Below, one piece after another: positions 53,588-63,285 of a stretch of 64,000 nucleotides of DNA; the first letter of the stretch is position 1, and every line of letters begins with the position of its first letter. Location: the NCBI RefSeq assembly GCF_030814315.1, contig NZ_JAUSUV010000001.1, positions 62,001-126,000 on the forward strand. The letters run 5' to 3'. Position numbers and translations under genes: made by a program. Origin of the DNA: Croceifilum oryzae. GTDB taxonomy: Bacteria > Bacillota > Bacilli > Thermoactinomycetales > Thermoactinomycetaceae. The notes beneath the pieces are model-generated. The model saw only the letters and a list, made by a program, of their open reading frames with translations. It ran no database searches and had not been told where the DNA came from.

Positions 53588-54184
53588 TTAATACTGTGGT
53601 TTTTCACGAAACCATAGTGTAGCAATCCATTTTTCTCCATCGACTACTGGTTGCCCTGCATGCATCGCACGGTCATTTGGAACATTGGTTCCTCTTATAC
53701 AGTTTTCAAAGAATAGAAGATTACCTTCGCGAGGAGCAATTTTGAAATCTAGGTAATCAAAAGAAGTTTCTCCCCCTGCTTGAACATCGTTTAGATAGAG
53801 GATTGCTGTAAACATCCGTTGCCCACCTGAGTCTACTTGATTCTTTCCATATTCATTATGGACATTATAAGTATCATGATGAAAATGGAACTGTCCTCCA
53901 GGCTGGTATGTTGCTACTTGCAACGGTTCTGCATGATTGAGTTGCTGATTTACAAGAACGGCAACACGTACACATACATTGGAGAAAATGGGATCAAGGT
54001 GATGATGGAGCCAAGTATAATCCGATGTACGCTCTGGTCCATGACCATACGATTGAGCGGGAATAATGCATTGCTTTGCAATCTCAATAATATGTTTACA
54101 TTCGTCTGGAGTGATAACTTGTTCATAAAAGGACACCAAAGGATCGTCGTGTAGAACGGTCGGATTTGTAATCAATCCTGTCAA
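53588..54184 (-). CDS. 2-oxoglutarate/Fe(II) oxygenase, prolyl 4-hydroxylase-like
   Basis: A 198-residue double-stranded beta-helix oxygenase of the P4H alpha-subunit type. The iron ligands are visible as HHD (FHFHHDTYN, about 105) and His in MHAGQPV (about 175), and the 2-oxoglutarate-binding Lys in EKWIATLW. It probably hydroxylates prolyl residues of a protein or small molecule; substrate unknown. GGAGG in front of TTG 54184 favours that start over GTG 54199. It lies downstream of, and on the same strand as, a Pro-rich class A PBP gene, about 100 bases away. Confidence 0.87.
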   Translation of the reverse strand: MTGLITNPTVLHDDPLVSFYEQVITPDECKHIIEIAKQCIIPAQSYGHGPERTSDYTWLHHHLDPIFSNVCVRVAVLVNQQLNHAEPLQVATYQPGGQFHFHHDTYNVHNEYGKNQVDSGGQRMFTAILYLNDVQAGGETSFDYLDFKIAPREGNLLFFENCIRGTNVPNDRAMHAGQPVVDGEKWIATLWFREKPQY

Positions 54185-54292
54185 TAAAATCGCCTCCACA
54201 CATGATTTTTACCTACACTAATAATAAGTAGTATTCGATCGATGTAAATTTCATTCGGTGTTTGTAAGAAGGTCGAAACAAGAATGTACCTT

Positions 54293-56848
54293 CTAATTTG
54301 TAGGATTTGTAGAATGTGTAGGATTAATAGGTTTTTTAGGCCCAGTAGGCTCCATCTCTTCCGATCCTTCTTGATGGCCATTTCCTGGGTTAGGCTTTTC
54401 TTGATTTTCATCCTCATCCTCTGAGTCTGTTTTTTTATTATCTGATTTACTTGTATTTTGATCAGGTGGACTATCTGGTTGTTTCTTCTCCCTTTCAGGC
54501 GATGGTGCTTTCAATTTTTGAAGAGTCAACTCTTTCTCTACAACTACTGGGATAACGGATGTATCCTTTGATTTAGCAATAATCTTATAGGTAAACTTCT
54601 GATTTGAACTATTTGGATCCACAGGTGCAAATGTATCTTTGAGTGAATCTGCGGCACCCTCTGTGACAAGTAGATATTTACCTTTTGAATCCACTCTCTC
54701 TACTCTATAAGTGACATTGGAGTCACGGGAACCACCGATAATGTTGATCTTGATCTCTCTACTGGTTCCTTCTGACGAGATGGAAATGTCGAAATTCTGC
54801 AACTTCATGGGGGCGATAGGTTCCGGGACATCTGCCGGCTTTTCAAAGCGATGTTTATCACTATTTTTCACCACTTTCGCCATGATCTTACCCCACATTT
54901 CAGCAACGGAGTCACCGGTAACTTTGGTATCCCCCTGCTTCCCGTCTTTAGGTTCATTAAAGACTACAGCAGATGCTACGTAATCCGGTGTAAATCCGAC
55001 AAACCAACCTGATCGCTTATTCGGAGTGGTTCCTGTTTTACCTGCTACTTCAAATCCCGGTATTTTCGCACCCTTATCAGGTCCTTTAGGATTTTCGACT
55101 ACTCCTTTTAACATTCGAGTCATATAGTATGAAGTCTTAGTAGAGAGTACTTGATGAGCATTACTCTGATTTGGTTCAATCTCCTGATTAGGCAATGGTT
55201 CTATTTTGTTTTGTTTGTTATCTTTTACTTCGAGAATGGTATATACTTTCATAAGTTTCCCGTTATTAGGAAATACAGAATAAGCTTGTGCCATTTGTAC
55301 GGGAGAATAACCTTTGAATAAATCCCCTGTAACAATGGCAGATGGTGACTCTAAATCTTTTTTTTCAAGAGATAATTGGAATGTATCTTGCAAGAACTTA
55401 ACGCCTCGGTTTACTGTAATTTCGTTTTCGAAAAGCCGAGTAGCAACATAACCAGATGAATTAGCTACTACTTCGGCAAGTGGAGTGGTCCCAACAGGAG
55501 TATATTCATTTGTATCCTTATGGAATTCTAGATAAGGGCTATAAACAGCAAGAGGCATAATGGAGGAACCGGGTTGTTGTTTCGTTACCCCCCAGTTTAG
55601 ACCTCCCGGTATGTAGTCCTTCCCACTTGATAAAGCGAGAATGTGTCCCGTATTACGATCCATTACCATGAAGCTACTATTTAAATCACTGCTTGTTCCT
55701 GTCTTAGAGTCGCCCTCAAAATGAGTGTTCTTTATCTCATTTTCTATCGTTTTATCTATTTCTGGATCAATTGCAATTTTAATCTCATATGCGTTTGTAC
55801 GTAGGTCTTCTTTCGTGATGCCATATCGTTCTTTTAATTCAGTCCGCACTAAATCAATATAAGCTCCATGGCTCTTTATTTTAAATTCATTTAGGAAGGT
55901 ATTTTGTTCATCCTTCGCTATTTGAAGTGGTTTTTCAGTAGCTATCTCCGCCTCTTTCATCGAGATGACGGCTGGCGTGTCTTCGCTATTGGTCATTTTC
56001 TTCTGTAGAATCCAATCGCGTCTTTCCTTGGCATTTGTCTTTTGTTCTTCGTTTCCCTTCGGATTAAGCCGAGTAGGGTTGTTAGGAATTGCTACAAGCA
56101 AAGCAACTTCTTCGTCTGTTAAGGGTGTCTTGATTAAGTCTTTACCAAAGTAGAATTTCGAAGCCGCCTGCACTCCTTGGATGGTCGGACCAAAGTCAAT
56201 ATAGTTTAGATACGCTTCTAATACTCCTTCATGTTTGTGCGTATCAATTAACTTTTGAGCGGATACGATTTCATTCACCTTCCGTTGTAAGGTTTTTTGC
56301 TTCGTGTCTAGTACCATGTTCCGGGCCACCTGCATCGGAATGGTTCCCCCACCCCCCGAACGGCCCTTCAAATTATCGAAGACAGCTCGCGTAAGACCCC
56401 AAAAATCGACCCCATCATGTTTCCAAAAGCGTTGATCTTCTACTTTAATCAAGGTAGCAGGTAGTTTTGGATTTACCTTCATAAGATCATCTAGTTTGAC
56501 GGGCTCAATCTTTTGTGTACCAATCTTCGTTATGGTATTACCATTTCGATCCGCTAGAGTTGAAGGAGAGTCCGGCTTTTGAAGTTCTGCGTTTGCATTC
56601 TCTGGTACTTTCGAAATAAGGTATGACAAATAAATCGAACCACTTAGAATAGGAAGGCATATTAGAGCTAATAGAATCTTCCAATTCACATATTTCTTCC
56701 ATTTTTGCTTACTACGGCTTCCGTCACTATGTTTCTCTTTTCGCTTAGAACGCGAAAGATGTTTGGAGCGAGAAGGGAGAGAAGCATGTGTTGCCAACTT
56801 CCTTGTCTGCACTTGCTTGATAGTGGCCAATATCTTTGGTTTCTTCAT
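54293..56848 (-). CDS. class A penicillin-binding protein with degenerate transpeptidase motifs
   Basis: An 851-residue membrane protein: basic cytoplasmic N-terminus, one helix (about 57-80), glycosyltransferase domain (about 100-280) with EDQRFWKHDGVDFWG and YLNYIDFGPTIQGVQAASKFYFGK, transpeptidase domain (about 360-650), a fibronectin-like segment and an acidic Pro/Glu/Asn tail. KTGT is intact (VAGKTGTT), but SxxK reads PGSSIMP (Lys to Met) and SxN reads NSSGY (Asn to Gly), with the usual stretch between the two motifs shortened. Glycan polymerisation seems likely; cross-linking is doubtful. ATG 56848 follows AAGGAG. The upstream 56849-57070 holds no other gene. Confidence 0.88.
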   Translation of the reverse strand: MKKPKILATIKQVQTRKLATHASLPSRSKHLSRSKRKEKHSDGSRSKQKWKKYVNWKILLALICLPILSGSIYLSYLISKVPENANAELQKPDSPSTLADRNGNTITKIGTQKIEPVKLDDLMKVNPKLPATLIKVEDQRFWKHDGVDFWGLTRAVFDNLKGRSGGGGTIPMQVARNMVLDTKQKTLQRKVNEIVSAQKLIDTHKHEGVLEAYLNYIDFGPTIQGVQAASKFYFGKDLIKTPLTDEEVALLVAIPNNPTRLNPKGNEEQKTNAKERRDWILQKKMTNSEDTPAVISMKEAEIATEKPLQIAKDEQNTFLNEFKIKSHGAYIDLVRTELKERYGITKEDLRTNAYEIKIAIDPEIDKTIENEIKNTHFEGDSKTGTSSDLNSSFMVMDRNTGHILALSSGKDYIPGGLNWGVTKQQPGSSIMPLAVYSPYLEFHKDTNEYTPVGTTPLAEVVANSSGYVATRLFENEITVNRGVKFLQDTFQLSLEKKDLESPSAIVTGDLFKGYSPVQMAQAYSVFPNNGKLMKVYTILEVKDNKQNKIEPLPNQEIEPNQSNAHQVLSTKTSYYMTRMLKGVVENPKGPDKGAKIPGFEVAGKTGTTPNKRSGWFVGFTPDYVASAVVFNEPKDGKQGDTKVTGDSVAEMWGKIMAKVVKNSDKHRFEKPADVPEPIAPMKLQNFDISISSEGTSREIKINIIGGSRDSNVTYRVERVDSKGKYLLVTEGAADSLKDTFAPVDPNSSNQKFTYKIIAKSKDTSVIPVVVEKELTLQKLKAPSPEREKKQPDSPPDQNTSKSDNKKTDSEDEDENQEKPNPGNGHQEGSEEMEPTGPKKPINPTHSTNPTN

Positions 56849-57070
56849 ACGTCGTCGCAGCTCCTTAACCCAACATCTAGTACTCAAGAAATGATGGAGT
56901 TTTTCCCGTTTTCTGGTTAAGAAAAGAAAAAGATTCTTGTTGATCTGATCTGATTATTCTCTATGATTTCATTTTGAAGAATATTTTAGAGTAAGGAGAT
57001 AAAGATTAGGTCAAGATGGAATCGATTTTAAGTAAAGATTCTGGTGGTGGTCGGATTGACCATTTCTAGA

Positions 57071-57135
57071 CAAAAAATACGCCTCCTAGTGTGAATTTCG
57101 ATGCAATAAGCACGAAACACATTAGAAGGCGTATT
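57071..57135 (-). terminator. terminator of acpP
   Basis: AATACGCCTCCTAGTGTG (57076-57093) pairs with CACATTAGAAGGCGTATT (57118-57135) with mismatches in the middle; the A-run at 57072-57077 gives the minus-strand U-tract. Positions 57136-57214 show nothing else. Confidence 0.82.
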
Positions 57136-57214
57136 GGGTCACTAAGCGATTACCATCACGACGGACAACTATTCTCTTGTCATGCCAAATATGCAAAGGA
57201 GGAGATAATAAAGT

Positions 57215-57451
57215 TTATTCTGATTGATTTTGCACATAATCAATGGCAGATTGAACTGTTGAAATCTTTTCCGCTTCTTCATCTGGAATCTCAATATCAA
57301 ACTCTTCTTCCATTGCCATTACCAATTCCACAGTGTCTAACGAATCTGCACCTAAATCGTCTACAAAGGAGGCCGAATTTGTAACTTCTTCTTCTTTGAC
57401 TCCTAGTTGTTCCACAATGATTTTTTTGACACGCTCTTCAATAGTAGACAT
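57215..57451 (-). CDS. acpP: acyl carrier protein
   Basis: A 78-residue acidic four-helix carrier. The serine in [17 protein letters not shown] receives the phosphopantetheine arm that holds growing acyl chains in fatty-acid synthesis. In B. subtilis acpP sits in the fapR-plsX-fabDG-acpP operon before rnc; here it stands alone between a PBP gene and a tRNA gene, so it has either moved or is a second copy. The ribosome site GAGGTGATCC precedes ATG 57451. A TATAAT-like -10 is visible about 20 to 30 bases upstream. Confidence 0.96.
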   Translation of the reverse strand: MSTIEERVKKIIVEQLGVKEEEVTNSASFVDDLGADSLDTVELVMAMEEEFDIEIPDEEAEKISTVQSAIDYVQNQSE

Positions 57452-57540
57452 TGGATCACCTCAAAGTAGTAATATTATTATCTGATTATACTAATTATAT
57501 TCTACGAAAAGAGAGAGAAACCCTTTGTGTAGATGAACGA

Positions 57541-57578
57541 AAGACGGAACCTTACTTATAAGGAATCCGTCTTTTTTT
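57541..57578 (+). terminator. orphan terminator-like hairpin
   Basis: GACGGAACCTT (57544-57554) faces AAGGAATCCGTC (57561-57572, internal mismatch), followed by seven Ts on the plus strand. No plus-strand gene lies just upstream; the loop may instead end antisense transcription towards the tRNA. The stretch 57580-57691 shows only a short direct repeat, TTTGCAATTC twice (57654-57675). Confidence 0.6.
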
Positions 57579-57691
57579 CGTTATCCTCCAAAAGCCCCCT
57601 CTGATAGGGCTGGGACTAGTGGGTAGTGGTTGCGTAATAAGGAATGAGTATTGTTTGCAATTCCGTTTGCAATTCGCATTTTCTTCACAAG

Positions 57692-57743
57692 AAAAAACAC
57701 CCTCAAGCATGATAGCACCAAGCGTGCCAACATGTTTGAGGGT
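57692..57743 (-). terminator. terminator of the tRNA-Arg gene
   Basis: ACCCTCAAGCATG (57699-57711) pairs with CATGTTTGAGGGT (57731-57743, one wobble), with an inner GGCAC/GTGCT stem; the A-run at 57692-57697 gives the U-tract on the minus strand. Confidence 0.88.
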
Positions 57744-57754
57744 ATTCTATTCTA

Positions 57755-57826
57755 CGCGCCTACCAGGATTCGAACCTGGGCGCTTGGTTCCGGAGACCAA
57801 CGCTCTATCCCCTGAGCTATAGGCGC
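57755..57826 (-). tRNA. tRNA-Arg (anticodon CCG)
   Basis: On the minus strand the acceptor GCGCCTA pairs with TAGGCGC. The D-arm GCTCAGGGGATAGAGC, the anticodon arm TTGGT-CTCCGGA-ACCAA (anticodon CCG, reading CGG) and the T-arm CCAGG-TTCGAAT-CCTGG are complete. CCA is not encoded. To my recollection B. subtilis also has a tRNA-Arg near clpP. Confidence 0.97.
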
Positions 57827-58061
57827 ACATCAAATCAAGTGAAATTATACCATATGTATCTATCAGTAAACAAGGTATTTTCGTTTGTTTACAGGAGATC
57901 GCTTGGTTGTTAACTTTTGATACATACGAGTAAGTCCCCTTTATGATAAGATGACTATAATGAAAGTATCGTTTGTTTTGTCTGAAGTCTGAATGATTCC
58001 ATTGCTATGTAATTTGAATACAAATATATCACGAATTTATCTGTGGCTCGGAGGTGGAGAA

Positions 58062-59387
58062 TTGGCTCTTGAACTTGGGTTTCATTTACAGCAAGAACAG
58101 CGATTACAATTGACGATGACCCCTGAACTGCGTCAATCCATTCAACTCCTTCAATACTCGGCTTCTGAATTAGCGTTGTATATTCATGAACAAATACAGG
58201 AAAATCCGCTTACTTCTCTAAAAGAAAAACCAAAGAATGAGGAATCGGTAGGTCTTTTCGGAGTTCGTTACACGTCTAAAAAGCAACGTTACGATCATCA
58301 TAGTCAGGAACTGTATCAGGTCGAAGCGTGTCCATCTCTCATACAAGAACTAGAGGAGCAGATTCGATTGCTTCCTTTAACTGCTTTGGAGCGAGATACT
58401 TGTCTGTTTCTGATACATTCACTTGATGAACGTGGGATGATCGATTCCCTTTCCATTGAAGAATGTAAGCGCTTACAAAATGCTGAATCACTTGTTTCCC
58501 GCGCGTTACATACGATCCAGTCCTTAGATCCGGCGGGAGTAGGGGCCAGAAGCGTCTCTGAGTGTCTAGAGCTTCAGCTCCGGAGAATGAAGGCGACTAA
58601 ACTTGCTTGTCAATTAGTTTATCACTTGGTCGAATTGGCGGAACAGAAGTACCAAGAGCTCTCTATACGGTATCAATGCACAGTGGACGATATCGAATCC
58701 GCAGTAAACGAAATTAAACGGTGCAATCCTAGGCCTGTAGCTAATTATGGTACGGAATCCCCACGATACATTGAACCTGATATTCGGGTTCATTGGGAGC
58801 AAGAGGATTATACCGTTCAGCTAAATGAGCGGTTGATTCCGCAGTTTGAGATTCATTCCGGATACGATGAAGCCACTTATCATCTAATGGATGATTCGTC
58901 TAAAGAATATGTACGGAGTTCAATTCAACGTGCGATCTGGTTAAACAAAGCGATTGAACAGCGCCGGAAAACCATTTTATCGGTGACTCAAACCGTAATC
59001 GAACATCAACGGACCTTTTTTGAGAAGGGAGAATCCTACCTTCGCCCTCTTAACTTACGCGAAATAGCTGAGGAAATTGGTGTGCACGAATCAACAGTGA
59101 GTCGTGTCACGCAAAACAAGTTTATCGAAACACACAGAGGTGTCTTCCCATTTCGTTACTTCTTCCCCAATGGGATTACGAATCAGTACGGAGTTGAGAT
59201 GACAACAACGAAAGTAAAAAATCAAATAGTCGAACTGATCACAGGTGAAAATCCAACCCAACCCCTATCCGATCAACTCATTTCCAATCTACTCGGACAA
59301 ACCGGCATTGTCATCTCCCGCCGAACCGTTGCTAAATACCGCGAAGAGTTGAGAATTCCTTCTTCGACTAAGAGGCGTAGGGTTTAG
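58062..59387 (+). CDS. rpoN: RNA polymerase sigma-54 factor
   Basis: A 441-residue sigma-54 (SigL in Bacillus). The Gln-rich activator-contact region I (about 1-45, LGFHLQQEQRLQLTMTPELRQSIQLLQ), the core-binding region, and the HTH followed by the RpoN box (SRRTVAKYREEL near the C-terminus, recognising the -24 element) are complete. It transcribes only with an AAA+ enhancer protein. TTG 58062 with GGAGGTGGAG upstream is preferred; the in-frame ATG 57993 has no ribosome site and adds an unlike N-terminus. In Bacilli sigL often lies before cggR, as here. Confidence 0.95.
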   Translation: MALELGFHLQQEQRLQLTMTPELRQSIQLLQYSASELALYIHEQIQENPLTSLKEKPKNEESVGLFGVRYTSKKQRYDHHSQELYQVEACPSLIQELEEQIRLLPLTALERDTCLFLIHSLDERGMIDSLSIEECKRLQNAESLVSRALHTIQSLDPAGVGARSVSECLELQLRRMKATKLACQLVYHLVELAEQKYQELSIRYQCTVDDIESAVNEIKRCNPRPVANYGTESPRYIEPDIRVHWEQEDYTVQLNERLIPQFEIHSGYDEATYHLMDDSSKEYVRSSIQRAIWLNKAIEQRRKTILSVTQTVIEHQRTFFEKGESYLRPLNLREIAEEIGVHESTVSRVTQNKFIETHRGVFPFRYFFPNGITNQYGVEMTTTKVKNQIVELITGENPTQPLSDQLISNLLGQTGIVISRRTVAKYREELRIPSSTKRRRV

Positions 59388-59742
59388 AGAAGGTGTGTAG
59401 ATAAGAAATATATTAGGCGATGTATCTGCCTATGTACTCACCAACTGATTAATAGAAATTAGGTTCAGAGGGAAGGGAGAGTCTGTTTGATACTTGCGAT
59501 TTTAGCGATCCTACTTAGCGTAGCAATCCGTAATCCGTAGTGAGGGCGTTTTTGGTGCAACATGTCCCCGCGTACTTTGCGAGTTTTGCACCTGCCCGAA
59601 CGGAGGATGGCGAAGCGGACGTCCCCACTTCTCTGCTGGATCGGTATTTGAGCAGGTATTGAACAGATCATCGATCACCCAATAGCTAATCAATAAACCT
59701 ACTATCTCAAACCACACATACTTATTCCAGACCAGACCCCAG
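59388..59742. other. unexplained intergenic segment, locally GC-rich
   Basis: No gene is convincing here. About 59540-59640 is clearly richer in G+C than its surroundings and contains the inverted repeat GGTGCAA (59554-59560) / TTGCACC (59586-59592) and a direct repeat of ATCCGTA (59526-59539). Two minus-strand reading frames of 68 and 92 codons cross it, but neither has a ribosome site or family look. It could be a remnant of a dispersed repeat, or a structured RNA. Confidence 0.4.
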
Positions 59743-59758
59743 TTGCAAACGTTTCCAA
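59743..59758 (+). promoter_or_regulatory. cre-like CcpA site upstream of cggR
   Basis: TTGCAAACGTTTCCAA matches the cre consensus WTGNNARCGNWWWCAW at 15 of 16 positions (C in place of one W). It lies about 90 bases before the cggR -35. hprK and an HPr-like gene in the window supply the other parts of CcpA control. Confidence 0.55.
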
Positions 59759-59834
59759 AAAAAGAAACAAAAAAACCCTTTGCATTCAACAGACTTTCCG
59801 CTAAAATAAAGGAGAAAAGCTTGGATCTATTTTT

Positions 59835-59880
59835 TTGCTCTATGTGGGACTTAATTTGTATAATAGGGACATAATAAGTC
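59835..59880 (+). promoter_or_regulatory. cggR promoter and CggR operator
   Basis: The -35 TTGCTC (59835-59840) and -10 TATAAT (59859-59864) are 18 bases apart. The CggR operator pattern GGGAC-N6-TGTC-N5-GGGAC-N6-TGTC is seen with exact spacing as TGGGAC-N6-TGTA-N4-AGGGAC-N6-AGTC (59845-59880), covering the -10 and the transcription start. Autorepression relieved by fructose 1,6-bisphosphate is expected. Confidence 0.88.
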
Positions 59881-59896
59881 CCTTGGAGGAAAAAAC

Positions 59897-60928
59897 ATGC
59901 GAACTCTTTTAACTCTTCAAAGTCAGTTATGTCCCGATTTACTTTCTGTCATGCATAAGAGATATACGGTTCTAAGACGAATCTATTATCTTCAGCCAGT
60001 TGGGAGACGTTCCCTTACCTCATCTCTCCAGATGACTGAACGAATTCTTCGCTCAGAGGTTGATTTTTTGCGTGAGCAAGGGTTGGTGAACATCGCTCAA
60101 GCAGGGATGACATTAACAGAGCAAGGGTTGGAGGTTTTGCAGAAACTCCAGCCATTTATAGAAGAGTATCTGGGCTACTCACAGCTTTCCGAGGAATTAA
60201 AAGAACGACTCAATATCCAAGAAGTTTGGATTGTTCCAGGAGACTCAGAGCATGATGAGTGGGCGAAGAAAGAATTGGCACGTGCTGGAGCTCAATTGAT
60301 TAAATCCTGGGTCCAAGAGGATCAGGTGGTAGCAGTAGCAGGTGGATCAACCATGCAAGCTGTCGCGGAATCGATGAGTCCGACCCCAATTTTCAAGCGG
60401 ACTACCTTTGTACCAGCGCGCGGGGGAGTAGGCGATGCAGTGGAACATGAAGCCAACTACATTGCTTCCCGCATGGCAAAGAACTCAGGTGGTCGCTATC
60501 GGATGTTGCACGTGCCGGACCAGATTAGTGAAGAGGCATACCAGCTACTAACTCAAGAAACACAGATTTCGGATGTGCTTCACATGATCCAAGAAGCCAG
60601 CGTGTTAGTTTATAGTATTGGAGATGCTAAAACGATGGCAGGTCGGAGAAAATATGGTCGTGAGTTTATGCAACTACTTGAAGAAAAACAAGCGGTTGGA
60701 GAGAGCTTCGGATATTATTTCGATCGAAACGGCACCATTGTTCATCGTACGAAGACAGCAGGATTACGTCTTCGCGACCTCCCGAAAGTGGGTCGTAAGA
60801 TTGCTGTAGCAGGTGGGGCTAGTAAAGCGGAAGCGATCGCAGCGATTTGTTCCGTATTTCCACAAGATACATTGGTTACAGACGAAGCTGCGGCGCGCAA
60901 AATTTTATCTCAAAATTACCCGCTATGA
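59897..60928 (+). CDS. cggR: central glycolytic genes regulator
   Basis: A 343-residue SorC-family repressor. The N-terminal HTH domain (about 20-75; HKRYTVLRRIYYLQPVGRRSLTSSLQMTERILRSEVDFLREQGLV) binds the operator; the C-terminal sugar-phosphate domain (about 95-343) has VAVAGGSTMQAVAESM and FVPARGGVGDAVEHEAN, typical of ligand-binding SorC domains. Fructose 1,6-bisphosphate releases repression. It heads the cggR-gapA-pgk-tpi operon. GGAGG precedes ATG 59897. Confidence 0.97.
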   Translation: MRTLLTLQSQLCPDLLSVMHKRYTVLRRIYYLQPVGRRSLTSSLQMTERILRSEVDFLREQGLVNIAQAGMTLTEQGLEVLQKLQPFIEEYLGYSQLSEELKERLNIQEVWIVPGDSEHDEWAKKELARAGAQLIKSWVQEDQVVAVAGGSTMQAVAESMSPTPIFKRTTFVPARGGVGDAVEHEANYIASRMAKNSGGRYRMLHVPDQISEEAYQLLTQETQISDVLHMIQEASVLVYSIGDAKTMAGRRKYGREFMQLLEEKQAVGESFGYYFDRNGTIVHRTKTAGLRLRDLPKVGRKIAVAGGASKAEAIAAICSVFPQDTLVTDEAAARKILSQNYPL

Positions 60929-60938
60929 AAATAAATAA

Positions 60939-62003
<1,065 letters not shown>

Positions 62004-62031
62004 GAATTAGAATGAATGAGTAGGAAATTTG

Positions 62032-62060
62032 GAAAGAGGAGAATAATTCTCCTCTTTCTT
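62032..62060 (+). terminator. hairpin between gapA and pgk
   Basis: GAAAGAGGAGAA (62032-62043) pairs perfectly with TTCTCCTCTTTC (62047-62058) around a TAA loop, followed by TTCTT. It may be a partial terminator or a 3' stability element that keeps gapA mRNA above pgk-tpi. Confidence 0.7.
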
Positions 62061-62081
62061 CTTAAATAAGGAGGGGCATCC

Positions 62082-63269
62082 TTGAACAAAAAATCCATCA
62101 AAGATGTTGATGTTCATGGAAAGCGAGTGTTTTGTCGGGTAGATTTTAACGTTCCGATGGAGCAAGGCAAGATTACAGATGATACGCGAATTCGAGCAGC
62201 ATTACCTACGATTCAGTACCTGATGGATCAAGGGGCTAAGCTAATCCTAGCAAGCCACTTGGGACGACCAAAGGGAAAAGTAGTAGAAGAGATGCGTTTA
62301 ACAGCTGTAGCAGAACGCTTAAGCCAACTGCTCGGTAAAGAAGTGACTAAGACAAATGAAGTAATTGGTCCAGAAGTTACAGAAAAAGTATCAGAGTTAC
62401 ATAATGGTGACGTTCTCCTCTTGGAAAACGTTCGTTTTGATGCGCGCGAAGAAAAAAATGATGCTGAACTATCTCGTCAATTTGCCGCTCTAGCGGATTT
62501 ATTTGTAAATGATGCATTTGGTACCTCTCATCGTGCTCATGCTTCTACTGCGGGAATCGCTGATTATATCCCAGCAGTAGCAGGGTTCTTATTACAAAAA
62601 GAGTTAGAGATTTTAGGCAGTGCTCTTCAGACTCCCAAACGGCCCTTTACTGCGATTGTGGGTGGAGCCAAGGTTAAAGATAAAATTGGTGTCATTGAAA
62701 ATTTACTGACCAAAGTGGACAACTTAATCATTGGTGGAGGACTTGCATATACCTTCATTAAGGCAAAAGGTCTTGAAATAGGAAAATCCCTTTTAGAAGA
62801 AGATAAGATTGAGCTGGCTGCTTCGTATCTACGGCAAGCAGAGGAAGCAGGAGTCCGTATCTATCTACCGGTTGATGTGGTGGTAGTGGATGAGTTTTCC
62901 CCGCATCCGCCTATTGTGAAAACAGTAGATGTTGATCAAATTCCGACTGATTTAGAGGCACTTGATATTGGTCCGAAAACACGCGAGTTGTATGCCGACG
63001 TGATTCGTTCTTCACAGCTTGTGATTTGGAATGGTCCGATGGGCGTATTTGAGTTTGATCAGTTTGCACAAGGCACGAATACGGTTGCGAAAGCACTTGC
63101 AGATTCTGAAGCATTATCCATCGTTGGCGGTGGGGATTCCGCAGCTGCGATTGAGAAAGCAGGACTTGCTGACGAAGTGGATCATATTTCTACAGGTGGC
63201 GGTGCCTCTTTGGAATTATTAGAAGGAAAAACACTACCTGGTGTAGCAGTGTTAAACGACAAAGAATAG
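62082..63269 (+). CDS. pgk: phosphoglycerate kinase
   Basis: A 395-residue two-domain kinase making ATP from 1,3-bisphosphoglycerate. The N-terminal substrate motif [19 protein letters not shown], the basic patch HLGRPKG and [13 protein letters not shown], and the C-terminal nucleotide loop [39 protein letters not shown] are intact. It starts at TTG 62082 with AAGGAGGGG upstream. tpiA follows after 16 bases. Confidence 0.98.
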   Translation: MNKKSIKDVDVHGKRVFCRVDFNVPMEQGKITDDTRIRAALPTIQYLMDQGAKLILASHLGRPKGKVVEEMRLTAVAERLSQLLGKEVTKTNEVIGPEVTEKVSELHNGDVLLLENVRFDAREEKNDAELSRQFAALADLFVNDAFGTSHRAHASTAGIADYIPAVAGFLLQKELEILGSALQTPKRPFTAIVGGAKVKDKIGVIENLLTKVDNLIIGGGLAYTFIKAKGLEIGKSLLEEDKIELAASYLRQAEEAGVRIYLPVDVVVVDEFSPHPPIVKTVDVDQIPTDLEALDIGPKTRELYADVIRSSQLVIWNGPMGVFEFDQFAQGTNTVAKALADSEALSIVGGGDSAAAIEKAGLADEVDHISTGGGASLELLEGKTLPGVAVLNDKE

Positions 63270-63285
63270 TTAGGTGATGACGCTC

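Noticed and set aside
57452-57490. FapR operator before acpP (TTAGTA ... TAATAA on the minus strand)
   Set aside because: The half-sites are 8 bases apart in place of about 5, and the right half is poor; the region is simply AT-rich.
57619-57822. 67-codon plus-strand reading frame
   Set aside because: It runs through the antisense strand of the tRNA-Arg gene and its terminator.
59465-59789. Two minus-strand reading frames (68 and 92 codons) between rpoN and cggR
   Set aside because: No ribosome site, no recognisable family, and the two overlap each other in different frames; more likely non-coding.
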